Assembly: GCF_034521165.1 (NCBI RefSeq)
Contig: NZ_JAXHMV010000002.1
Location: forward strand, 353,227-417,226
Source: Thiohalophilus sp.
GTDB lineage: Bacteria > Pseudomonadota > Gammaproteobacteria > UBA6429 > Thiohalophilaceae
Direction of reading: 5' to 3'
DNA: 64,000 bases
Positions 16,694 through 25,262 of this stretch are shown here, piece by piece (within the stretch, counting starts at the first letter, position 1; the number at the start of each line of letters is the position of its first letter). The notes below the pieces were generated by a model. That model did no database searches, was not told the origin of the DNA, and saw only the letters and a list, made by a program, of their open reading frames with translations. The position numbers and the translations under genes are program-made.

Positions 16694-17745
16694 GCCTGCA
16701 CCGCCTGGTTGCATTTCGATTGATGAATTTGTGCCAGCGCGATCCCGAGTCGCTGCCAGTCGGCCTCCTCGCCCGGCAACCCCAACCGCAGACCGGGACC
16801 GCCGGCGGCCGGGTCAAAATAGCGGCTCCAGATCCCTGCATGGGCCAGCTGCTCGTGCAGCGCGTGTGCCGTCGATGTCGGCAACCAGGCAAACAGCGCC
16901 GAATGACCGCCGACCGGCAAACCGTATTCGCTGAGCAAGTGCACCAGTCGTTCGCTGGCCCGGGGCAGTTGCTCGCGCATCCGCTGCTGCCAGGTGTCAT
17001 CCGCCAGCGCCGTCTGCATGATGAAGCGGGCCGGGCCGGCAACGGCCCAGGGGCCTAGCCGCTCGGACAGTGCCGCGAGCAGCCCGGTCTCGGCCAGCAC
17101 GAAGCCCCCGCGTAGCCCGGGCAGGCCGAAGAACTTGCCGATCGAACGCAGCACGACCAGCCCCGGCAAGTGGCTGTGGGCAGCCAGACTCTGTTCGGGC
17201 GTCGCATCGATAAAGGCCTCGTCCACCACCAGCCAGCCGCCGCGGGCCTGCAGGCGCCGGTGCCAGTCGAGCAGTTGTTCGGGCCCAAAGCGGTGGCCGG
17301 TGGGGTTATTGGGATTGACCACCACCAGCACATCCACCGAGTCGATCTGGGAGTCGATCTGCGAATCGATGCTGTCCTCGAGGGTATCTCCGTGGGTATT
17401 CAGGCGCAGTGGTACCAGCGTATGGCCGCCCTGCTGCCAGCGATACGCGTGTTCGTTGTAGCTGGGAGAGAGCACCCCGACGCGGCCGGGGGCGCGCAGG
17501 CCCGGCAACAGCTGGATGGCCTGCTGTGAGCCGGCCACCGGCAGCAGCGCGGGGGCAGCGTAATAATCGAGAGCGACGTCGATCAGGCCATCGTCCTGCT
17601 GGGGCAACTGCTGCCAGACCCGGGGCGGCAGCGACGGCACGGGATACGCCCCGGGATTGATCCCGGTCGACAGATCCAGCCACGCCTCCGGCGCCCGCCC
17701 GTAACGGCGTGCCGCTTCCAGCAGATTACCCCCATGTTGTGGCAA
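16690..17745 (-). CDS. cobD: Threonine-phosphate decarboxylase
   Basis: A PLP enzyme of aminotransferase fold I that decarboxylates L-threonine O-3-phosphate to (R)-1-aminopropan-2-ol O-2-phosphate, the linker of the nucleotide loop. In this 351-residue protein the N-terminus HGGNLLEAARRYG and WLDLSTGINPGAYP are typical of CobD/CobC. VVVNPNNPTGH and VVDEAFIDATPEQSL contact PLP, and the PLP lysine is in VLRSIGKFFGLPGLRGGF. Its start overlaps the end of cbiB, the next enzyme, by about 20 bases; its stop overlaps the btuF start by 4. The threonine kinase (PduX-type) is not in the window. Confidence 0.93.
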   Translation of the reverse strand: MPQHGGNLLEAARRYGRAPEAWLDLSTGINPGAYPVPSLPPRVWQQLPQQDDGLIDVALDYYAAPALLPVAGSQQAIQLLPGLRAPGRVGVLSPSYNEHAYRWQQGGHTLVPLRLNTHGDTLEDSIDSQIDSQIDSVDVLVVVNPNNPTGHRFGPEQLLDWHRRLQARGGWLVVDEAFIDATPEQSLAAHSHLPGLVVLRSIGKFFGLPGLRGGFVLAETGLLAALSERLGPWAVAGPARFIMQTALADDTWQQRMREQLPRASERLVHLLSEYGLPVGGHSALFAWLPTSTAHALHEQLAHAGIWSRYFDPAAGGPGLRLGLPGEEADWQRLGIALAQIHQSKCNQAVQA

Positions 17746-18664
17746 ACAGACCTCCTGCGATCGCGATGATCACCAGCCATAAAATCAGCGTGTATTGTAC
17801 GAGACGCACCGCCCGGGGGATATCACCCACCCTGGCAGGGGGGCCGGCGCCCAGCGGCGGCCGCTCGCGCAGCGCACCATGATAATTGACCGGTCCCCCC
17901 AGCGTCCGGTTCAGCGCCCCGGCGCCGCTGGCCATCACCACCCCGGGATTGATGCCTTCCCAGTGCGGCGCCTGGGTCCGCCAGCAGCGCAGGGCCTGGC
18001 GAGTGTGGCCCAGCAGGGCATAGCTCAGGGCAGTCAGCCGCGCCGGCAGCCAGTTCAGCCCATCGTCCAGGCGCGCCGCCAGGGTGCCGAAATCCCGGTA
18101 GCGGTCGTTGCGGTAGCCCCACATCGCGTCCAGGGTGTTGGCCAGCCGGAAGAGCACTACTCCCGGCGCGCCGAGCAGCAGGAACCAGAACAGGGTGGCG
18201 AACACCGCGTCATTGCCGTTCTCCAGCACCGACTCCACCGTGGCGGCGCTGATCTGCGAGGCATCCAGTGTGGCGGTATCCCGACTGACCAGCATCGCCA
18301 CGGCGTGGCGCGCCCCGTCCAGATCCGCCTGCTCCAGCTTGCGGGCGACCCGCCGCGCATGTTGCGCCAGCGAGCGGCCGCCCAGGGCCAGATAAAGCAA
18401 CAGCAACTCGAGCACGGCCCCGCCCCACAGCGGCAGAACCATCACCAGCCAGGCGGTCAGCCCCACCGGCGGCGCCACCAGCAACAGCCAACCGAGCAGG
18501 CCGCGCCAGCGCCGCCGCGCGGCACTCACCGAAGGTGGCCCGTAAACCCGGGCTTCCAACCAGAGAACCAGGCGACCAAACCCGGCCAGCGGATGATAAC
18601 GCCGGGGATCGCCCAGCCACTGGTCCAGCATTACGGCCGCCAGCACGATCGCGATGCTCAGCAT
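17726..18664 (-). CDS. cbiB: Adenosylcobinamide-phosphate synthase
   Basis: An inner-membrane enzyme that attaches aminopropanol phosphate to adenosylcobyric acid. The 312-residue protein starts LSIAIVLAAVMLDQWLGDPR and contains HPLAGFGRLV, then VSRDTATLDASQISAATVES and VLENGNDAVFATLFWFLLLG, VLFRLANTLDAMWGYRND and NWLPARLTALSYALLG, all strongly conserved. I prefer ATG 18664 over an in-frame ATG at 18691 because homologues begin right at this hydrophobic helix. It is divergent from cbiP, which supplies its substrate; the two share a short promoter region. It is also paralogous in several motifs to the AmpE protein encoded at 23798-24667. Confidence 0.93.
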   Translation of the reverse strand: MLSIAIVLAAVMLDQWLGDPRRYHPLAGFGRLVLWLEARVYGPPSVSAARRRWRGLLGWLLLVAPPVGLTAWLVMVLPLWGGAVLELLLLYLALGGRSLAQHARRVARKLEQADLDGARHAVAMLVSRDTATLDASQISAATVESVLENGNDAVFATLFWFLLLGAPGVVLFRLANTLDAMWGYRNDRYRDFGTLAARLDDGLNWLPARLTALSYALLGHTRQALRCWRTQAPHWEGINPGVVMASGAGALNRTLGGPVNYHGALRERPPLGAGPPARVGDIPRAVRLVQYTLILWLVIIAIAGGLFATTWG

Positions 18665-18738
18665 CGGGTTTGTAACCCGGCAGGGGGGCATTCTGTATTA
18701 AAATAGCGGATTCGTTTCACTGGATACCGGATGTTATT

Positions 18739-20208
18739 TTGAGAACCTCTCGCGCCCTGATGATCCAGGGCACCACCTCCGATGCCGGCAAAAGCATCAT
18801 GGTCACCGGCCTGTGCCGGCTGTTTGCCAATCGCGGCCAGCGCGTCGCGCCGTTCAAGCCACAGAATATGGCGCTCAACAGCGCGGTCTCCGCGGACGGC
18901 GGCGAGATCGGCCGGGCCCAGGCGGTGCAGGCGCAGGCCGCGCGGCTGGCCCCGCACACGGACATGAACCCGGTACTGATCAAACCCGCCAGCGACACCG
19001 GGGCGCAGATCATCATTCAGGGCCGGGCGCTGGGAAACATGGACGCGGTAGAATACCACCAATACAAACAGACCGCGAAAACCGCGATGCTGGACTCCTG
19101 GCAGCGGCTGGCGGACCAGTATGAGCTGTTATTTGTCGAGGGCGCCGGCAGCCCCGCCGAAATCAATCTGCGCGAGCACGATATCGCCAACATGGGCTTC
19201 GCCGAGGCGGTGGACTGCCCGGTAGTGCTGGTGGCCGATATCGATCGCGGCGGCGTCTTCGCCCAGCTGGTCGGTACCGTGCAACTGCTCAGCCCCACCG
19301 AACGCGAACGAATCAGGGGCTTTATCATCAACCGCTTTCGCGGCGACGTCAGCCTGCTGCAACCGGGCCTCGACTGGCTGGAGCGGGAGACCGGCATCCC
19401 GGTGCTGGGGGTGATTCCCTATCTGATGAATCTGCAGATCGACGCCGAGGACAGCCTGAATCTTGAACAGCAGTGCGACACTGACCGGCCTTTTGAGGTG
19501 ATCGTCCCGTTGCTGCCGCGGATCAGCAACCACACCGACTTCAATCCCCTGCGCGTGGACCCGCGTATCAACTTTCGCTATATCGGCGAAGGCGATCCGA
19601 TCCCGGCGGCGGATCTGATCCTCCTGCCCGGCAGCAAGAACGTGCGCGCCGATCGCCAGTGGCTGAGCGAGCACGGCTGGGACGCCGCCATCGCCCGCCA
19701 TCTGCGTTACGGCGGCAAGCTGATCGGCATCTGCGGCGGCTTTCAGATGCTGGGCGAGCAGCTACACGATCCGCAGGGACTGGAAGGGCCGCCCGGTTCG
19801 ACGACCGGACTCGGTTATCTGTCCATGGAGACCGCCCTGGAACCGGTCAAACAATTGCATAATGTGCGAGGCCGATTGGCATTCACCGATGCGCCGGTCA
19901 GCGGTTATGAAATTCATATGGGCCACACGCAAGGCCCCGCCTGCGAATCACCGGCCGTGATCCTCGACGATCGCCACGACGGGGCCATCTCGAACGATAA
20001 CAACGTCATGGGCACCTATTTACACGGCCTGTTCGACGAACCCCGGGCCTGCCAGGCCCTGCTGGAATGGGCCGGACTTGCCCGGCAATCGGAACCACAA
20101 CCGGACTATCAACAACTGCAGGAAACGGCCATCGACCGACTCGCCGCCACACTCGAACAGCACCTGGATATGCCGAAGCTTTTGGCCATCATCGGGCTCG
20201 AGGAATAA
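18739..20208 (+). CDS. cbiP: Cobyric acid synthase
   Basis: CbiP/CobQ amidates positions b, d, e and g of adenosylcobyrinic acid a,c-diamide. The 489-residue protein shows LMIQGTTSDAGKSIMVTGLC (ATPase P-loop region), VAPFKPQNMALNSAVS, and a C-terminal glutamine amidotransferase domain with LIGICGGFQMLG (nucleophilic Cys), GYEIHMGHTQGP and GTYLHGLFDEP (catalytic His). The only start that gives the complete N-terminus is TTG 18739; ATG 18760 would cut into the first strand. It has no strong ribosome binding site. The downstream gap (20209-20552) contains only repeats. Confidence 0.95.
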   Translation: MRTSRALMIQGTTSDAGKSIMVTGLCRLFANRGQRVAPFKPQNMALNSAVSADGGEIGRAQAVQAQAARLAPHTDMNPVLIKPASDTGAQIIIQGRALGNMDAVEYHQYKQTAKTAMLDSWQRLADQYELLFVEGAGSPAEINLREHDIANMGFAEAVDCPVVLVADIDRGGVFAQLVGTVQLLSPTERERIRGFIINRFRGDVSLLQPGLDWLERETGIPVLGVIPYLMNLQIDAEDSLNLEQQCDTDRPFEVIVPLLPRISNHTDFNPLRVDPRINFRYIGEGDPIPAADLILLPGSKNVRADRQWLSEHGWDAAIARHLRYGGKLIGICGGFQMLGEQLHDPQGLEGPPGSTTGLGYLSMETALEPVKQLHNVRGRLAFTDAPVSGYEIHMGHTQGPACESPAVILDDRHDGAISNDNNVMGTYLHGLFDEPRACQALLEWAGLARQSEPQPDYQQLQETAIDRLAATLEQHLDMPKLLAIIGLEE

Positions 20209-20236
20209 TTCGGCAGGTGCCACTTTTCGAGGTTAC

Positions 20237-20437
20237 TGGAAATTAACGCGGAGAACGCAAAGACGCAAAGGACGCGGAGGATACTAATTCTTTATGTCGA
20301 TTTGTTTGTGAGAAATGATTTTCCTTATGGCATATATGCAGTGCCTGGTTTACCATTGAGTTAATATAAAATCTGTTTTCTCTGCGTTCTTTGCGTCTTT
20401 GCGTCTTTGCGTCTTTGCGCCCTTTGCGTTATTTCCA
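20237..20437. repeat. Octamer-built inverted repeat element (201 bp)
   Basis: The left arm GGAAATTAACGCGGAGAACG then CAAAGACGCAAAGGACGCGG (20238-20279) and the right arm, four to five tandem CTTTGCGT octamers ending GCGTTATTTCC (20379-20435), are inverted. The outer ends GGAAATTAACGC and GCGTTATTTCC act like terminal inverted repeats. No gene lies in 20209-20552. Confidence 0.75.
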
Positions 20438-20511
20438 TTAACTTCCAAGAAGAGGCAACATTGTTGATCTGACCAATACTGTAGGTTGCGCGAAGCTCTA
20501 GCCTTGTTTTT

Positions 20512-20574
20512 CTGCCAACTGATGACTGCCAACTGCCAACTCATCTCAGAACTCAGAACTCAGAACTCAGAACT
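20512..20574. repeat. Heptamer array running into the end of cobS
   Basis: Nine consecutive 7-mers in perfect register: CTGCCAA, CTGATGA, CTGCCAA twice, CTCATCT, then CAGAACT four times. The cobS stop codon (20553-20555) and its last six codons lie inside the CAGAACT copies. Confidence 0.9.
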
Positions 20575-21317
20575 ATTACACACAGCAACACCGCTTCGGT
20601 AATTTCGATCAGGGCCCCGGCGGTATCGCCGGTGGTGCCGCCGAGCCGCTGTTGCATGATCGCGCGCAACACGATAAAGACCACGACCGTACCGATGATC
20701 AATACCCAGCCTGTGTCGATAAAAACGATCACGGCAGCGGCGATCAAGAGCAGCCACACCCACGCTGTCTTACGCGGCAGGTGTTCGGTGGCCGCCGAGC
20801 CCATGCCGCCGGAGCGAACATAGGACGTGGTCAGAAATAGCAACATCACCTGCAAGCGTGCCAGCACCGGAATGACCAGCAACTGCGGCCAGAATGCCCA
20901 GGTCATCTCACCCAGCGCGGCGAATTTGAGCAGCAGGATCACGACGATCGCCGTTACCCCGGCCGGTCCGGCGTAAGGGTCTTTCATGATCGCCAGGGTC
21001 CGTTCGCGATCGCCGAACCCGCCCAGCCAGGCATCGGCGCTGTCGGCCAGCCCGTCCAGATGCAGGGCGCCGGTGATGCTCACCCAGCACAACAACAGTA
21101 ACCCGGCCAGCAGCAAAGACACCTCGCTGTTTGCGACAACCTGCAGCAGCCACCACACCAGTAGCAACAGGCCTCCGATCAGCAATCCCACCACGGGATA
21201 GAACAGCACCGACCAGCCGGCGACCGCCGCCTGATTGGCGGTAGAATATCGGGGCAGACGCAGGGGAATACGCGTGAGCAATTGCAGCGCGGTGATCAGG
21301 GCCTGCAGCGCGCTCAT
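20553..21317 (-). CDS. cobS: Adenosylcobinamide-GDP ribazoletransferase (cobalamin synthase)
   Basis: A polytopic inner-membrane enzyme that joins adenosylcobinamide-GDP to alpha-ribazole (phosphate), completing cobalamin. The 254-residue protein has ALQLLTRIPLRLPR near the start, the signature GALHLDGLADSADAWLGG, and RTLAIMKDPYAGPAGVTAIV. Its start overlaps cobC (ATGA), so the phosphatase and synthase are coupled. The last residues VLSSEF are translated from the CAGAACT heptamer array, so the native C-terminus was probably altered by repeat growth; the conserved catalytic region is far upstream and looks intact. Confidence 0.95.
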   Translation of the reverse strand: MSALQALITALQLLTRIPLRLPRYSTANQAAVAGWSVLFYPVVGLLIGGLLLLVWWLLQVVANSEVSLLLAGLLLLCWVSITGALHLDGLADSADAWLGGFGDRERTLAIMKDPYAGPAGVTAIVVILLLKFAALGEMTWAFWPQLLVIPVLARLQVMLLFLTTSYVRSGGMGSAATEHLPRKTAWVWLLLIAAAVIVFIDTGWVLIIGTVVVFIVLRAIMQQRLGGTTGDTAGALIEITEAVLLCVIVLSSEF

Positions 21318-21931
21318 TTGAGCTGGCCGCCGTGGAAGATCAGCCGGGGCAGTTGTTGACCCTGGTGGGATTCGATCTCGATACGGGTAATCCCGGCCAG
21401 ATCCACGCGCAAACGAAACATGCTCGACAACGGCATATCCAGCACATGACGCAGGATCATCCGAATCATCCCGGCATGCCCGACCACCAGCAGATGTTCG
21501 CCAGCATGTTGTTGCAACAGGTCTTCCCAGGCGCCTGTCACCCTCTGCTCGAACTCGTGCAGGGTCTCGGCGCCGGGCGGCGTGTTGTTAAGCGGATCGG
21601 ACCAGAAACGGAACAACCGCTGTTGATCCTCGGCCATCAACTCTTCGGCGCTACGCCCTTCCCATTCACCGAAGCCGATCTCCATCAATCGCGGTTCCGT
21701 CCGCAGCGGCAAACTATGACGTTCGGCCAGCTCCCGGGCAAAGTCATGACATCGGCATAAACTGGAAGTCACAATGCGATCCCAGGGGCAGTGATCGGCC
21801 ACCGCCTCGCGCATCTGCCGCCAGCCCAGCTCGCTTAACGGATCATCGATCTGCCCGCGATAACGCTTGCCGCCCACCGGCTCGCCGTGGCGCAGCAGGT
21901 CAACCGTTGTTACTACAGATTTTTCAGCCAT
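21314..21931 (-). CDS. cobC: Alpha-ribazole-5'-phosphate phosphatase (histidine phosphatase family)
   Basis: CobC removes the phosphate of alpha-ribazole phosphate or adenosylcobalamin phosphate. The 205-residue protein has the phosphoglycerate-mutase-like active site VDLLRHGEPVGG near residue 12, IVTSSLCRCHDFAREL, the catalytic acid in PRLMEIGFGEWEGRS and the second histidine in LLVVGHAGMIRMIL. The ATG at 21931 is preferred to a TTG two codons upstream. It overlaps cobS by 4 bases. A repeat-filled gap of 270 bases separates it from cobT, so cobC-cobS may be read from a separate promoter or by readthrough. Confidence 0.93.
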   Translation of the reverse strand: MAEKSVVTTVDLLRHGEPVGGKRYRGQIDDPLSELGWRQMREAVADHCPWDRIVTSSLCRCHDFARELAERHSLPLRTEPRLMEIGFGEWEGRSAEELMAEDQQRLFRFWSDPLNNTPPGAETLHEFEQRVTGAWEDLLQQHAGEHLLVVGHAGMIRMILRHVLDMPLSSMFRLRVDLAGITRIEIESHQGQQLPRLIFHGGQLK

Positions 21932-21981
21932 AATCAAGTTCGTTTTTTACCACAGAGGACGCCAGGGTTTGGTTATAAATT

Positions 21982-22153
21982 TTTAATGTTGAATGTTTAA
22001 TTTTGAATTTTCGTACTCAGCGGTAGCCTGCGTGACACCCTGCGAATAGCGAGGTTGTCAGGTAGCGCTGTGCGCAACCTGATCTACGCAACTTCGGAAA
22101 TATCCAGCATTGATGTTAATTCAGCATTCAACATTAAAAATTCAAAATTATTT
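21982..22153. repeat. Composite repeat: AT-rich heptamer arms around a REP-like hairpin
   Basis: The left arm holds 7-mers TTTAATG, TTGAATG, TTTAATT, TTGAATT (21982-22009). The right arm holds the inverted family ATTCAGC, ATTCAAC, ATTAAAA, ATTCAAA, ATTATTT (22119-22153), each in strict register. Inside is the hairpin GTCAGGTAGCGC...GCGCAACCTGAT (22057-22083), which recurs at 52503-52534. CTCTGCGTTAATTTCC (22160-22175), an end of the octamer family, follows before the cobT stop. Confidence 0.8.
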
Positions 22154-22201
22154 TTCTGCCTCTGCGTTAATTTCCAAAAAACCAGAGAAGAGGCACGACA
22201 A

Positions 22202-23266
22202 TCACCCGTCACCTGCCTCTTTGTTTGAAACCGCCGCCTCTTCGAATGTGGCCATGTTGTTATGCAACGCGCAGGCATGGCGCAGGAGTGACAGGGCCAC
22301 GGCCGCCCCGCTGCCCTCGCCCAGGCGCATGCCGAGATCGAGTAACGGCTCGGCCCCCAGCGCATCCAGGATCGCCCGATGACCGGGCTCGGCGGAGCGG
22401 TGGCTGTAGATAAACCATTGCTTGCTTCCGGGTAACAATCGCTCGGCGATCAGCGCCGCGACACTGCAGATAAACCCGTCCACCAGTACCGGCAGGCCAC
22501 GCTGGGCGGCATGCATAAACGCCCCGCTCAGAGCCGCGATTTCAAAGCCGCCGAAACAGCGGAGCACCTGCTGTACATCATCGGGATCGAGCGCGTGTCG
22601 GACGATGGCCGCGTCGATTACTGCTGCCTTGTGCCGGACCCCGCTATCGTCCAGCCCGGTGCCCGGGCCGACCAGTTCCCGGGCCGGTTGCTGCAACAAT
22701 ACACAGCCCAGCGCCGCGGCCGAGGTGGTGTTGGCAATGCCCATCTCCCCACCGATATAGATCTGGCTTCCGTCTTCCAGCGCGCGTTGTACCGAATCGC
22801 GGCCCGCCTTCAGTGCCTGCTCGGCCTGTTGCTGTGTCATGGCCGGTTGCTGACTGAAGTCGGCCGTGCCTTCGCCAATGCGCTGGTCGACCACCCCCGG
22901 CAGTTCACCGGGATCGTGGGCGGTGCCGACATTGACCACTTCCAGCCGGGCGTTCTGTTGCGCTGCCAGGACGCTGATCGCGGCACCGCCACGGGCGAAG
23001 TTGCGCACCATCTCGGTGGTGACGATCTGCGGAAAGGCGGATACGCCCTGATGGGCGATGCCGTGATCGGCGGCAAAGACCGCCACCCAGCACTGTTGGA
23101 TCACGGGCGTGGCATTCGCCTGCAGGCCGGCCAGTTGGATTGCCAGGGATTCCAGTTTACCCAGTGAACCGGGCGGTTTGGTCAGCTGGCTCTGACGTTG
23201 CTGCGCGGCGTGGCATGCATTTTCATCGATCGCCTGCACGGGCTGTTGCCACCAGGGTGAGGGCAT
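22202..23266 (-). CDS. cobT: Nicotinate-nucleotide--dimethylbenzimidazole phosphoribosyltransferase
   Basis: CobT transfers phosphoribose from nicotinate mononucleotide to DMB (made by BluB), giving alpha-ribazole phosphate. The 354-residue protein has QSQLTKPPGSLGKLESLAIQ near residue 25, VAVFAADHGIAHQGVSAFPQ, the phosphate loop YIGGEMGIANTTSAAALGCV, VLVDGFICSVAALIAERL and YSHRSAEPGHRAILDALGAE. The catalytic Glu region appears near the C-terminus in LLDLGMRLGEGSGAAVALSL. It starts 3 bases after cobU ends, so the two are in one operon. Confidence 0.95.
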   Translation of the reverse strand: MPSPWWQQPVQAIDENACHAAQQRQSQLTKPPGSLGKLESLAIQLAGLQANATPVIQQCWVAVFAADHGIAHQGVSAFPQIVTTEMVRNFARGGAAISVLAAQQNARLEVVNVGTAHDPGELPGVVDQRIGEGTADFSQQPAMTQQQAEQALKAGRDSVQRALEDGSQIYIGGEMGIANTTSAAALGCVLLQQPARELVGPGTGLDDSGVRHKAAVIDAAIVRHALDPDDVQQVLRCFGGFEIAALSGAFMHAAQRGLPVLVDGFICSVAALIAERLLPGSKQWFIYSHRSAEPGHRAILDALGAEPLLDLGMRLGEGSGAAVALSLLRHACALHNNMATFEEAAVSNKEAGDG

Positions 23267-23269
23267 AAC

Positions 23270-23782
23270 TTATCCTTTGAGTATTTGCGGCAATCCGGCG
23301 GTGATCAGCGTCACCCGATCACACACCCGGGCGAGACGCTGATGCAGGCGGCCGGTCTCGTCGGCAAAGCGGCGCGACAGCGGATCGGCGGGAATGATGC
23401 CCTGACCCACTTCGTTACTGACCAGCAACAGATCGGCCTGCATTGAGGGCAGGCAGGCCAGCAGTTTGTTCTGTTCCTGTTCCAGCCGTTGCGGATCGCT
23501 ATCGAGTAACAGGTTGGTCAGCCACAGGGTCAGACAGTCGATCAGCATGATCGCTTCGGGATCATCGCTGTTGTGCAGGGCCTCGCCCAGCGCCAGCGGC
23601 TCTTCAATGACCTGCCAGTTGGCGGGACGCTCCTGTTGATGACGTCGAATGCGCTCGGCCATCTCGGCATCGCCGGCCGTGGCCGTTGCAATCAGGGTGA
23701 CCGGTTTGCCGCTGTCCTGGGCCAATTGCTGGGCATAGCGACTTTTACCGGAACGGATACCGCCGAGGATTAATTGCTGCAT
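23270..23782 (-). CDS. cobU: Adenosylcobinamide kinase / adenosylcobinamide-phosphate guanylyltransferase
   Basis: A bifunctional enzyme that phosphorylates adenosylcobinamide and then activates it with GTP to adenosylcobinamide-GDP, the substrate of CobS. The 170-residue protein, normal length, has the P-loop LILGGIRSGKSRYAQQLA, the second conserved block AERIRRHQQERPANWQVIEE with the guanylylated-His region, MLIDCLTLWLTNLL and VSNEVGQGIIPADPLSRRF. It lies between ampE (15-base gap) and cobT (3-base gap). Confidence 0.96.
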   Translation of the reverse strand: MQQLILGGIRSGKSRYAQQLAQDSGKPVTLIATATAGDAEMAERIRRHQQERPANWQVIEEPLALGEALHNSDDPEAIMLIDCLTLWLTNLLLDSDPQRLEQEQNKLLACLPSMQADLLLVSNEVGQGIIPADPLSRRFADETGRLHQRLARVCDRVTLITAGLPQILKG

Positions 23783-23797
23783 GGGTTGGAACAGGAA

Positions 23798-24667
23798 TCA
23801 GAAAATCAGACCCATCAGGGTCAACAACGCGAGCAGAACCACCCAGACGACCAGCGCCCGTTTGACCAGTGCCAGCGCATGTTGAGCCGGGGCAATATTG
23901 ATCGCGGCTTCATCGTCGGACCCGGTATATTCACCCTGTATCGCCCCGTTACCGCTGACAATCAAGAAGGTGTCGCTATCCTGTTCCCAGAGGTCTTTGG
24001 GGCTCTGCCAGCGACTGAGGGTGTCGACAAAATTGCCGGCCAGGGCATAACACAATACGGTGAGCCGGGCGGGTATCCAGGCGAGAATCTGATACAGATC
24101 GCGGCTGGCATTGCGATACTCGTCCGTGACCGAGGCTTGCTGACGGACATGACAACTGAGTCGAAACAGTACCGCCCCGATCGGCCCGAGAATCAAAAAC
24201 CAGAACAGCACGCCGAACATCCGCGTGTTGGCCTCCACCAGAATCCGATCGCGCACCTGCTGGACCAGCTCGGCGGTGGATTCGGCGGTGATTTCCGTCT
24301 CGTCACCCAGCTGGCGGGCACACAGCATGGCCGCTTCGGGATCGTCCCGTTCCAGGGCATCCAGCACCGGCTGAACATCCGCGTCCAGATCGCGCGGACC
24401 CAGGGTAAAAATCAGCACCACCAGTCCGAATAAAAAGGCCAGCAGGCCGGTCAGGGCGCCCAGTGCCGCCAGTACGATCCAGACTGCCAGTGCCACCAGC
24501 CCGATCAGCAGGATCACGCCCACCGGTCCGTCGCGCAGGGGCTGGCCCTCGAGTTTGTGATAGAGGGTTTCGTGGTAGCGATCGAACCAGTCGAAACGGC
24601 GCAGGTCGGACACCGGCTTGTAGAAGAACTCCACCGCCAGTGCCAGTAATATACTTATCAGATTCAT
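23798..24667 (-). CDS. ampE: AmpE-family membrane protein, CbiB-like
   Basis: A 289-residue inner-membrane protein. AmpE is known as a partner of AmpD in beta-lactamase regulation and cell-wall recycling, with no defined reaction. It shows the AmpE/CbiB superfamily blocks MFGVLFWFLILGPIGAVLFR and LAWIPARLTVLCYALAGNF, directly comparable to TLFWFLLLGAPGVVLFRLAN and NWLPARLTALSYALLG in CbiB here; the ENGND stretch of CbiB is replaced by VEANTR. It has four or five membrane helices, including an N-terminal one (NLISILLALAVEFFY) and a strongly hydrophobic pair at about 50-95. It is co-directional with ampD and with cobU-cobT, 15 bases from cobU. Confidence 0.88.
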   Translation of the reverse strand: MNLISILLALAVEFFYKPVSDLRRFDWFDRYHETLYHKLEGQPLRDGPVGVILLIGLVALAVWIVLAALGALTGLLAFLFGLVVLIFTLGPRDLDADVQPVLDALERDDPEAAMLCARQLGDETEITAESTAELVQQVRDRILVEANTRMFGVLFWFLILGPIGAVLFRLSCHVRQQASVTDEYRNASRDLYQILAWIPARLTVLCYALAGNFVDTLSRWQSPKDLWEQDSDTFLIVSGNGAIQGEYTGSDDEAAINIAPAQHALALVKRALVVWVVLLALLTLMGLIF

Positions 24668-24716
24668 GATGCCAAGTGTCTATATAAAAGGTGTAAATAT
24701 CAAGCTTTGTGGCACG

Positions 24717-25262
24717 CTATAACGCCGCCATCAGACGCGCCCAGTCGAACGCCGGGCCGGGATCGGTCTTGCGTCCCGGGGCGATATCGCAGTGGCCGAC
24801 GATCCGCTCGCGGGTGATCGCCGGATAGGCCTGTTGCACCAGGCGGGTTACCGCCTGCAGCTGTTGATACTGAACGGGCTCGTAGGGCAGTTCATCGCTG
24901 CCTTCCAGTTCGATGCCGATGGAAAAATCGTTGCAATTGGTCCGCCCGGCAAATTGTGAATCGCCGGCGTGCCAGGCCCGCTCGCCAAAGGGGACGTACT
25001 GGACCAGCTCGCCGTTACGGCGTATCAGCAGATGCGCGGATACCTGCAGATCGCAGATTTCCCGAAAATAGGGATGCTGGGCCGGATCCAGGCAGTTGGT
25101 GAAAAAACGGTCAATGGCATCCCCGCCAAACTGCTGTGGCGGCAGGCTGATGCCATGAATCACCAGCAGGGAGATATCCCCGGGATCGGGCCGGGCATTG
25201 TAATTGGGCGAGGGGCACTGGCGCGCGCCCTGTAGCAGCCCGGTATGGGGATCGATCTGCAT
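24717..25262 (-). CDS. ampD: 1,6-anhydro-N-acetylmuramyl-L-alanine amidase
   Basis: A cytoplasmic zinc amidase of peptidoglycan recycling that cuts the peptide from anhydro-MurNAc. The 181-residue protein has the N-terminal zinc-ligand segment ISLLVIHGISLPPQQFGG, VSAHLLIRRNGELVQYVPFG, RAWHAGDSQFAGRTNCNDFS (zinc His), IGIELEGSDELPYEPVQYQQ and the final IVGHCDIAPGRKTDPGPAFD with catalytic and zinc-binding residues. No signal peptide is present, which separates it from AmiD. It is the first gene of ampD-ampE-cobU-cobT, divergent from agcS. Confidence 0.95.
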   Translation of the reverse strand: MQIDPHTGLLQGARQCPSPNYNARPDPGDISLLVIHGISLPPQQFGGDAIDRFFTNCLDPAQHPYFREICDLQVSAHLLIRRNGELVQYVPFGERAWHAGDSQFAGRTNCNDFSIGIELEGSDELPYEPVQYQQLQAVTRLVQQAYPAITRERIVGHCDIAPGRKTDPGPAFDWARLMAAL

